Shown: positions 14,745 through 20,889 of the stretch, piece after piece | How positions within the stretch are numbered: position 1 is the first letter of the stretch | Layout of the letters: the number at the start of each line of letters is the position of its first letter | NCBI GenBank assembly: GCA_964348955.1 | Contig: CAYGEN010000001.1 | Span: 1 to 43,174 of the forward strand | Source of the DNA: 2-01-FULL-51-21 sp964348955 | GTDB taxonomy: Bacteria > Patescibacteriota > Minisyncoccia > Phycocordibacterales > 2-01-FULL-51-21 | DNA: 43,174 nt | Direction: 5' to 3' | Notes under the pieces: generated by a model | The model's database searches: none | What the model was told of the DNA's origin: nothing | Seen by the model: the letters and a program-made list of their open reading frames with translations, nothing else | Program-made: the position numbers and the translations under genes

Positions 14745-15664
14745 TGGCGGGCGCAATTAAGATAGTCAGAGACTGGCTCGGCAAACAATGGACCAAAACG
14801 AGCGGAAGGAGCCGCACAACGAATACGACAGCGGGGACTTGGCTAAAGGCAAATAGGTCTCTCGTTTCTGGTCTCTTTCTTGGACTTGTTCCTCTCCTGG
14901 CACTGTGGTTTTTTTCGCCAGCTGAAACAAGTCACGAAAGCCAAGGCTCACCAACACATTCCTCCGCAACGGAAAACGGAATACTGCTTGCAGTAATCAT
15001 AGCCGCCGCCCTCATTATCCTATTGTTCTGGCAGCGACAAGCAGCATCAGCGGCATTAATCGGTGTTTTGGGTGGCAAACGCGCTGGAAGTGCGCTTAAG
15101 AGCATACTTAAGAGCACATGGGACTGGACCAAGGGAGAAAGGGCGTGGTCACTTCCGCTCCACCTAAGTGGATTCATCCTGTTACATCTTGCGTTTGCAA
15201 ACCTCTTCCCCGTAACATGGCACGCGTACTACGGAGGCGGGAGCAAGTTTTTCTTCCTCTCGCAGGCGCTTCTCTTGATGAGCGTAGCGCTACTCTCCAT
15301 CAAGGGCGGGAAGGCAAAACTTCTGGCTCTTTCGCTACTCGCCATGCTTGCGATAAGCACTGTAAACTGGATGGAAGAAAGTTTGTTTTGGCCGTCAGAG
15401 CAAACGGCCGACGTCTCGCCATTAAAAGTAGATACCGTGGTAGCGCCGGTAGGCAAACTGTCTCCGCCCATCAGTGTGCCGCTCAATTACTGTATGGATT
15501 GGACGGCCGCAAAAGAGAGCGAGCGAGAGCAATACGACGTGGTTACTGATGGAGTAGCCTACGAGGGAGGCTATCCGAACGGGCGGCGCGCGCAGTTTCG
15601 CTCAAAGGTGGAATATCCGGTGCTCATACAGTACGAACTTTACCCAATGCCGTGCAGACGGTAA
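14744..15664 (+). CDS. Multi-pass membrane protein of unknown function, partner of the SPFH gene
   Basis: The 306-residue protein has a basic N-terminus and about five hydrophobic segments: VSGLFLGLVPLLALWFF, GILLAVIIAAALIILLFW, PLHLSGFILLHLAFANLF, FFFLSQALLLMSVALLSI and LLALSLLAMLAISTVNW. A soluble C-terminal domain (about 220-306) contains two cysteines (NYCMDW and PMPCRR) that could form a disulfide outside the membrane. I do not recognise the family. The start overlaps the SPFH stop codon, and a terminator follows, so the two genes make a complete operon. Confidence 0.75.
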   Translation: MAGAIKIVRDWLGKQWTKTSGRSRTTNTTAGTWLKANRSLVSGLFLGLVPLLALWFFSPAETSHESQGSPTHSSATENGILLAVIIAAALIILLFWQRQAASAALIGVLGGKRAGSALKSILKSTWDWTKGERAWSLPLHLSGFILLHLAFANLFPVTWHAYYGGGSKFFFLSQALLLMSVALLSIKGGKAKLLALSLLAMLAISTVNWMEESLFWPSEQTADVSPLKVDTVVAPVGKLSPPISVPLNYCMDWTAAKESEREQYDVVTDGVAYEGGYPNGRRAQFRSKVEYPVLIQYELYPMPCRR

Positions 15665-15671
15665 TGGGTAG

Positions 15672-15697
15672 GCGAGGGTTAACAACCCTCGCTTTTT
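15672..15697 (+). terminator. Rho-independent terminator of the SPFH operon
   Basis: GCGAGGGTT/AACCCTCGC with an AAC loop is followed by five Ts, starting 8 bp after the stop codon. Confidence 0.93.
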
Positions 15698-15746
15698 CTT
15701 TTCAACCGTTCTTTTTTAAGCTCCTTTTTGTAAAGAAAACTATGAA

Positions 15747-16001
15747 CTATGGCAGAGGCACACCAAAGGTTTTAGTAACAATGGCGAGAATGCCATAAAA
15801 ACCAACCATAATAAACATGCCGATGACGCCCCAAACCATGTGCCGCTTCCCAGCGTTCCGCGCCTCGTCATTCTCGGCATTCAAAATAAATTGGAAAATG
15901 CCCCACATAAAAAAAACGAGTGCCGCCACAAAGAGCAGTTGAAGTATCGGATTAATAATAAAAATATTAATCCGCCCGATGAGCGCGCTGACCGAGTCCA
16001 T
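15747..16001 (-). CDS. T4SS pilin-like protein, last gene of the operon
   Basis: The 84-residue protein has two membrane helices (about 16-40 and 55-78) separated by FILNAENDEARNAGKRHMVWGVIG. That polar loop pattern, including the D/E-E-x-R and the following WGVIGMFIMV, matches the loop in the neighbouring pilins (ILNADDEESRKSGKQFMIWG). It lacks a signal peptide and the C-terminal tail of the others. It starts 22 bp after the truncated copy ends. Confidence 0.7.
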   Translation of the reverse strand: MDSVSALIGRINIFIINPILQLLFVAALVFFMWGIFQFILNAENDEARNAGKRHMVWGVIGMFIMVGFYGILAIVTKTFGVPLP

Positions 16002-16023
16002 TATGATGAGTTAGGGCTTAAGA

Positions 16024-16356
16024 TTACCGAACAAATGGCACTTTGGTACCCCCACCCGCCTGTACATTAAATGTTTGCACAAGCACCTGTACCAACCCCC
16101 ACACGGCGACCATCACGAAAAGCGCGATGATACCCCATATCATCATATTGAGACCGCTTGCTTTTGACTCTGGGTCTCCGGTGGCAAGAATATATTTCGC
16201 CAAACCCCAGAAGAAGTAGAGGAGGGCGAGAGCGACAACGATTGGGGTCGCCTGATTGATGAGGTCGCCAAATATCCTCAAGACACTATCAAGCGTCGCG
16301 GCAAATGCGATGGCGGGTGATAAGAACAGCGCGGTACTAATTAAGATTTTTTTCAT
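16024..16356 (-). CDS. T4SS pilin-like protein, truncated duplicate
   Basis: The 110-residue protein is identical over its first 109 residues to the 143-residue protein encoded at 16534-16965, then ends in Arg and a stop because the duplicated block stops inside the gene. Signal peptide MKKILISTALFLSPAIAFAA and both membrane helices are kept, but the Gly/Pro-rich tail with two cysteines is lost. It could still insert as a pilin-like subunit. Confidence 0.75.
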   Translation of the reverse strand: MKKILISTALFLSPAIAFAATLDSVLRIFGDLINQATPIVVALALLYFFWGLAKYILATGDPESKASGLNMMIWGIIALFVMVAVWGLVQVLVQTFNVQAGGGTKVPFVR

Positions 16357-16976
16357 TTTGTATTAAACTAAGATACGCATTGATAATTTTAGGCAAATAT
16401 TGCCACCACTCTTACTGAGAGCATACAATACCACTCTTACTGTGTACATATAGCGCCTGTGGACAGAAGCGATACTGTGTCACCTATCCATAGTTGCCTC
16501 AAAAGGTATGGGTAACATTACCTTTTCCTTGGTTCATATCTCACAACCGGGAAGATTTGGATTGTCAATACAAAATCTTGAACCCCCACCCGATGCCTCG
16601 GGGTTAGACCCAAAAGGGGCTCCCCCAAACGGCTGTGTAACAAATGGCACTTTGGTACCCCCACCCGCCTGTACATTAAATGTTTGCACAAGCACCTGTA
16701 CCAACCCCCACACGGCGACCATCACGAAAAGCGCGATGATACCCCATATCATCATATTGAGACCGCTTGCTTTTGACTCTGGGTCTCCGGTGGCAAGAAT
16801 ATATTTCGCCAAACCCCAGAAGAAGTAGAGGAGGGCGAGAGCGACAACGATTGGGGTCGCCTGATTGATGAGGTCGCCAAATATCCTCAAGACACTATCA
16901 AGCGTCGCGGCAAATGCGATGGCGGGTGATAAGAACAGCGCGGTACTAATTAAGATTTTTTTCATTTTGTATTAAA
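16030..16976. repeat. 338-bp tandem duplication of a pilin gene
   Basis: 16030-16367 and 16639-16976 appear identical, with a period of 609 bp. The block covers the upstream bases, the start codon and most of the pilin coding sequence. The 271 bp between copies contains the end of the longer gene and a small ACCACTCTTACTG direct repeat (16405 and 16430). The lack of divergence points to a recent event or an assembly duplication. Confidence 0.9.
16534..16965 (-). CDS. T4SS pilin-like protein, full-length copy
   Basis: The 143-residue protein has a cleavable-looking signal peptide (MKKILISTALFLSPAIAFAA), a lumenal stretch (TLDSVLRIFGDLINQATP), helix 1 (VVALALLYFFWGLAKYIL), the loop ATGDPESKASGLNM, and helix 2 (MIWGIIALFVMVAVWGLVQVLV). 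The Gly/Pro/Ser-rich tail ends RFCIDNPNLPGC with two cysteines. This is the VirB2-like plan of the T4SS pilin family seen in Patescibacteria. It follows the pilin at 17007-17414 by 41 bp on the same strand. Confidence 0.78.
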   Translation of the reverse strand: MKKILISTALFLSPAIAFAATLDSVLRIFGDLINQATPIVVALALLYFFWGLAKYILATGDPESKASGLNMMIWGIIALFVMVAVWGLVQVLVQTFNVQAGGGTKVPFVTQPFGGAPFGSNPEASGGGSRFCIDNPNLPGCEI

Positions 16977-17006
16977 TAAAAAAAATGATGCGTGTTGATT
17001 TAGAGA

Positions 17007-17414
17007 TCAAATATCAAAAAAATCAATACTAGGTTGAGGGGTATTTTGACTGCCCGCAGGGACTTGCGGAGGGTTTATACTGCCGCCAGTGCCTATTCCG
17101 AAGGTCTGGGCAATGACCTGCACCAACCCCCACACGGAGACCATCACGAAAAGCGCGATAATGCCCCATATCATAAATTGCTTCCCGCTCTTGCGTGATT
17201 CTTCATCGTCTGCATTTAATATAAACTTCGCAAGACCCCAGAAAAACGCGAGGAGCGCAAGCGCCGCAACAAGCGGTATAGTGAGCGAGACGAGATCAGT
17301 GAGCGTTTTAATCAAATCTTTGAGGTCTTTGACCTGTGCGCCAAACGCCACGACAGGAGTAAGGACGGAAAAAACGGCAAGAAAAAGCGCGGGAAAATGT
17401 TTTTTTGTTTTCAT
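17007..17414 (-). CDS. T4SS pilin-like protein
   Basis: The 135-residue protein has a signal peptide ending AFGAQ, a lumenal stretch, helix 1 (PLVAALALLAFFWGLAKFIL), the loop NADDEESRKSGKQF, helix 2 (MIWGIIALFVMVSVWGLVQVIA) and a Pro/Gly/Asn-rich tail. It is clearly paralogous to the proteins at 16024 and 16534. Its start codon overlaps the stop of the upstream pilin gene by 4 nt, showing translational coupling. Confidence 0.78.
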   Translation of the reverse strand: MKTKKHFPALFLAVFSVLTPVVAFGAQVKDLKDLIKTLTDLVSLTIPLVAALALLAFFWGLAKFILNADDEESRKSGKQFMIWGIIALFVMVSVWGLVQVIAQTFGIGTGGSINPPQVPAGSQNTPQPSIDFFDI

Positions 17415-17878
17415 TTGAGTGTGAGATGGATAGCCCCGCCATCCGCTCTAAGCTCCTTAACGGTGCCTTGAATCGCCCGCGAGAGAACCGCCGCGCCGAG
17501 AACGAGAAGCGCACCGATGATAGTCCACAGAAGCACTTTTTTCGCGGTGGCAAGTTTTGTTTCGTTTCCCTGCGCCGCGACGAACAGAAAGCCGGTGTAG
17601 ACAATAAAGAGAACGAGTATGGGGAATGCAATGGTAATGAGTACATCAAGCACCGCCGCCAAGAACGAATAGATGTCGCGGTACTTGAGAGGATTTTGGA
17701 AGCCACTGCCGGGGTTTTGCATACCCCCGCTACCGGGGTTTTGCATACCGCCATCCTGGGCAAACACCAAAAGCGGGTTTAGGAGAAGAAACAGCGAGTA
17801 CCTTGCTATACGGAACATGCGTTTGCCTCGTGCCATAGTTGCAAAAATATGATGGGTAAAGAATGGTCTCATCGTCAT
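17411..17878 (-). CDS. T4SS pilin-like protein with N-terminal NPGSG repeats
   Basis: The 155-residue frame begins at an ATG overlapping the upstream stop by 4 nt (MTMRPFF). Inner ATGs at 17836 and 17818 (MFRIARYSLFLLLNPLLVFAQ) would give a cleaner signal peptide. After the signal comes a repeat GGMQNPGSG-GMQNPGSG, then two membrane helices (VLDVLITIAFPILVLFIVYTG and LLWTIIGALLVLGAAVLSRA) around a loop with NETKLATAKK. It is more diverged than the other pilins but has the same plan. It is coupled at both ends, to the solute-binding protein and the next pilin. Confidence 0.72.
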   Translation of the reverse strand: MTMRPFFTHHIFATMARGKRMFRIARYSLFLLLNPLLVFAQDGGMQNPGSGGMQNPGSGFQNPLKYRDIYSFLAAVLDVLITIAFPILVLFIVYTGFLFVAAQGNETKLATAKKVLLWTIIGALLVLGAAVLSRAIQGTVKELRADGGAIHLTLK

Positions 17879-19164
17879 CGTAGCAGGTTGGCCATGTCGC
17901 GTGCGGCGCTCTGAACCGCCTCGCTCAAGCGCGCTTTGCCGGAGGTGGTATCTTCTATCATATTCTTAAAAATGATATCTGTCTCCTCCGGGCTTGGGTC
18001 AAACCATGCGCGCGCGATGAGCGCCGAACTAAAGAACACACTCTGGTACGCCTGCGGAGGGTTTTGCGAAAGAAGTGCGCGAGAGACCGGGGGCAAAGAG
18101 CTCTGTAGAGAAAGCGCGGCAAGCGCGGCATCGCCAGAGAGCACGCTTGCCACTTGAAATGCGCCATTTGGATTTCTTGCGCCGCGCGGAATGGAAAGCG
18201 CGGTCATGCGGCCAAAGGTAATGCTGGTTTTAGCATCAAGCGCCTGCGGCAGACGCGCTACATCAAAATTAAGATTCGGATTCGCATTCCGTATCGCCGG
18301 CAATTCGCTCGAAAAGCCGAAGTACATCGCGACGTCCCCCGCCGTAAACATTTCGCGGGCGTTTGGAAGCCCGCGGTTCCATGTGTAAGTATCTTTGGTC
18401 GGATTTGAAAATTCAGTGTAGAAGCGCAGAGCCGTCTCGGGCGCTTGCGGCGTAATCCCCGGCACATTATTCATATCAAACGTTTCTTGGAACTCGCCCT
18501 GCGAAACCCGCACGATTGGGTTGCCGACTTGAAGAATAAGCGTCGCGAGAATGTCTTTGGCGTGGGGAATGTTGGCATATTCACCAAGCGGCACGGTGGC
18601 CCGCGTGACGGTACCCGCCGGATTTTTCTTCGTTATGATTTTACTCAAGGCAAAAAATTGGTCCCATGTGTTCGGGGGCAAGGCAACGCCCGCGGTTGCA
18701 AATAGGTCGCGGTTCCAATACATAACCATCGGGTCAATGGTGTACGGTATGCCGGCAATGCCTGCGGCGGAAAGGTAGATGCCGGCGGCGTCAAGATAGG
18801 TGTCTCTAAATACCCGCTCGGAAACGACCGAAAACGGTATCGGCATAATCTTATTGCCAAAACTTAAAATGCGGTCTTGCGGGAGAAGAAATATATCGGG
18901 GCCCGTGCCGGCGGCAATCGCATTCACCATATCGCTCTCGTAGGTGCGCGGGTCTTTTTCAACATAGCTCACATTGTTGAAATCGGCGTGGGTTTCGCGC
19001 ACGCTTTGCAAAACGCTCTCCATGAGCGCCTGCGGCAAAGTGCCCCACATAGTCACCGCACCGATACCCTGCCCACTTTTCGCGCGGTAGGTCGCAAACA
19101 CGACGACACCGACTACCGCCAGAAAAATAAAAGCGGCGAGAACGATTATATGAAATGGTTTCAT
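17875..19164 (-). CDS. Membrane-anchored extracellular solute-binding protein (family 1 type)
   Basis: The 429-residue protein has an uncleaved-looking N-terminal anchor (about 5-27) without a lipobox. The periplasmic-binding-protein fold follows: TMWGTLPQALMESVLQSV, a DMVNAIAAGTGPDIFLLP segment typical of sugar-binding SBPs, IAGIPYTIDPMVMYWNRDLF, then MFTAGDVAMYFGFSSELPAI and a C-terminal helical lobe. ABC-transporter SBPs of this type deliver sugars or peptides, but no permease or ATPase gene is nearby. The gene overlaps a methyltransferase gene upstream and a pilin gene downstream by 4 nt each. Context suggests a role at the cell surface linked to the pilus rather than ordinary import; this is inference. 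Confidence 0.8.
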   Translation of the reverse strand: MKPFHIIVLAAFIFLAVVGVVVFATYRAKSGQGIGAVTMWGTLPQALMESVLQSVRETHADFNNVSYVEKDPRTYESDMVNAIAAGTGPDIFLLPQDRILSFGNKIMPIPFSVVSERVFRDTYLDAAGIYLSAAGIAGIPYTIDPMVMYWNRDLFATAGVALPPNTWDQFFALSKIITKKNPAGTVTRATVPLGEYANIPHAKDILATLILQVGNPIVRVSQGEFQETFDMNNVPGITPQAPETALRFYTEFSNPTKDTYTWNRGLPNAREMFTAGDVAMYFGFSSELPAIRNANPNLNFDVARLPQALDAKTSITFGRMTALSIPRGARNPNGAFQVASVLSGDAALAALSLQSSLPPVSRALLSQNPPQAYQSVFFSSALIARAWFDPSPEETDIIFKNMIEDTTSGKARLSEAVQSAARDMANLLR

Positions 19165-19772
19165 GGCGTTGATGAGGCAGTCGTGAGTTGCAAGCGCGCA
19201 ATGACTCCCCAGTGATGCGCACCTGCATTGATGGTTCGCTGAACGCTGAAGCCCGCGCGTTCAAGGAGCGCCTGGGCTTCATTTTCCGTCAGTATTTCGG
19301 CAGGCGTAGGGCCAAGGCCGCCGAACGAATCAGCCCAATCAACCACAAGCGCGCGGCCTTTAGGGCGAAGCACCCGCTTCATTTCGCCGAGAGCCGCCTC
19401 CTTGTCTTTAAGCTGGAAGAGCACGTTGCAGAGGAACACCGCGTCCACGCTCCCCTCCTTTAGTTTGGTATCGCCTGATTTTTCAAAGTCGCCGTGCAAG
19501 GGATAGATATTGTGCAGATACTCGGCGTGAGCGAGATTTTTGAGCCGCCGAAGAAGCTCCGGTTGAATATCAATCGCGTACACGCGACCCGAGCCGACGG
19601 CACGCGCCGCCGCGAGCGCGTAGTGCCCGGAGCCGGTTCCAAAGTCGGCAACGTGATGTCCCTCTTCAAGACCGAATTGCGCGATAATTTTTTCCGGCGC
19701 AGAAAATGCTCCCGCCTCATTTCGCGCGCTACTTTGCACTCGCGCGCGCGCTTGCGCTGTTTTTAATTCCAT
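19161..19772 (-). CDS. Class I SAM-dependent methyltransferase
   Basis: The 203-residue protein has the Rossmann methyltransferase core: motif I VADFGTGSGHYALAAA (about 41-56), the acidic residue of motif II in YAIDIQPELL, VDAVFLCNVLFQLKD as motif IV and LRPKGRALVVDW as motif V/VI. The substrate is not evident; similar proteins are annotated UbiE-like. It is the first gene of the minus-strand unit with the solute-binding protein and the pilins (4-nt overlap), so it may modify a pilus component or surface molecule. That role is inferred from context only. Confidence 0.8.
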   Translation of the reverse strand: MELKTAQARARVQSSARNEAGAFSAPEKIIAQFGLEEGHHVADFGTGSGHYALAAARAVGSGRVYAIDIQPELLRRLKNLAHAEYLHNIYPLHGDFEKSGDTKLKEGSVDAVFLCNVLFQLKDKEAALGEMKRVLRPKGRALVVDWADSFGGLGPTPAEILTENEAQALLERAGFSVQRTINAGAHHWGVIARLQLTTASSTP

Positions 19773-19958
19773 TACTCTTTAGTATAGCCGCCGCAAGGCG
19801 CCACGACAACGGAGAAACTCACACCTCTCAATTTTCCGACCTACCGCAGCTACAGACTCCTGCAACCGCGCATGTGCACGTTTGCGCGCCACGCCGTTGA
19901 CTTCCCGAATCAAACGAGTTACATTCACACAAGATAAGATTCAGATGCGGAGGAAATC

Positions 19959-20423
19959 ATGCTCTATGCATTTACGGTCCCGAATGACATGCGAACCTTC
20001 ATGCTCGCGCGCCGCGCAAACTCTTCCCTCAAAAAAACATCGAAGATGCTTAAGAAGGGTGATGTCGTGTTTATGACACACACGAAGCGTGTGTTTCAAT
20101 TTGAAGAGTATGACGGCGCCATACAGCTTGTCCTCAACATGAGGTGCGGGGGAAGCGTATTCTATCTCCTCGTTGAAGACTTGAGTCTTTTCGCGAAGCA
20201 GTGTGTATGTCAGTGGATGCTCGCATGCCTCAACCGTATGTCGAAGGAAAATAAGGAAGCGAGGAGCGAAGCGATTAATACCATGCGACTCATGGAAAGA
20301 GAGCTTTCCAAACACATCCGGGGACACCGCCAGCCAATTCTCACCGTTGTCGCCGGTCTTGATTTCTCGGAAAAGAGAGAAAGGGAGGCGGCACGCCATT
20401 TACCTGTGAAAATACCGCGCTAA
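19959..20423 (+). CDS. Conserved-looking small protein of unknown function
   Basis: The 154-residue protein starts MLYAFTVPNDMRTFMLARRAN after a good ribosome-binding site (GGAGGA 7-12 bp upstream). It is basic, contains no membrane segment or recognised motif, and has three cysteines (RCGG and QCVCQW). A clear terminator follows, supporting a real single-gene unit. It lies between the divergent methyltransferase operon and gyrA. I do not recognise the family. Confidence 0.6.
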   Translation: MLYAFTVPNDMRTFMLARRANSSLKKTSKMLKKGDVVFMTHTKRVFQFEEYDGAIQLVLNMRCGGSVFYLLVEDLSLFAKQCVCQWMLACLNRMSKENKEARSEAINTMRLMERELSKHIRGHRQPILTVVAGLDFSEKREREAARHLPVKIPR

Positions 20424-20441
20424 ATGCGCCACACAGAATCC

Positions 20442-20473
20442 CCGCTTCGCCACCCCATGGCGAAGCGGTTTTC
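20442..20473 (+). terminator. Rho-independent terminator
   Basis: CCGCTTCGCCA/TGGCGAAGCGG with a short loop is followed by TTTTCTT, 19 bp after the stop codon of the small unknown gene. A second perfect hairpin, CTCCCGAGG/CCTCGGGAG, lies just downstream at about 20478-20500. Confidence 0.9.
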
Positions 20474-20546
20474 TTAACTCCCGAGGTTTAACCTCGGGAG
20501 CTTTACGCGAACCATCCCCCTGATTTCTACGGGAGAAAGTAATCAC

Positions 20547-20807
20547 TCACTTTTCTCCCGCCGTAATCTGAATAGGACTTTGAATGCCGGGTTTCCACTC
20601 TGCATCAATATTTCCAAACCGTTTTTCATACTGCTCAAGATTGTGCGAGAGGGATTGAGAAAGTCTTTTAGCGTGTTGAGGAGTAAACGCAAAAACCGCC
20701 GCATTCGCTCCGGAGAAAAACGCCATCACAAACGATTCTTGGCTGGTGCCGATGAGAACATTATCGCAGTGCTGTTTTGGCACTTTGTTAAAATCAAATG
20801 TATCCAT
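20547..20807 (-). CDS. Small protein resembling the DUF3467 family
   Basis: The 86-residue protein contains DNVLIGTSQESFVMAFFSG and then TPQHAKRLSQSLSHNLEQYEKRFG. This spacing and the SPQHAKRL-like motif followed by a YE(K)xFG helix resemble DUF3467 proteins of unknown function. It contains a short Ala-rich strand region in between. It is transcribed on the same strand as gyrA and lies 83 bp beyond its 3' end. Confidence 0.55.
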   Translation of the reverse strand: MDTFDFNKVPKQHCDNVLIGTSQESFVMAFFSGANAAVFAFTPQHAKRLSQSLSHNLEQYEKRFGNIDAEWKPGIQSPIQITAGEK

Positions 20808-20889
20808 AGTATCTCTTGTTACATGCTAATCACCGTGAATTACGAAACAAACTCTCTACGCTGGCGGGAAAGCAAAAAAACTGTAATTA

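Noticed and set aside
16030..16976. CRISPR-like repeat array
   Set aside because: There are only two long copies containing a coding sequence, no short regularly spaced repeats and no cas genes. No CRISPR array was seen anywhere in the window.
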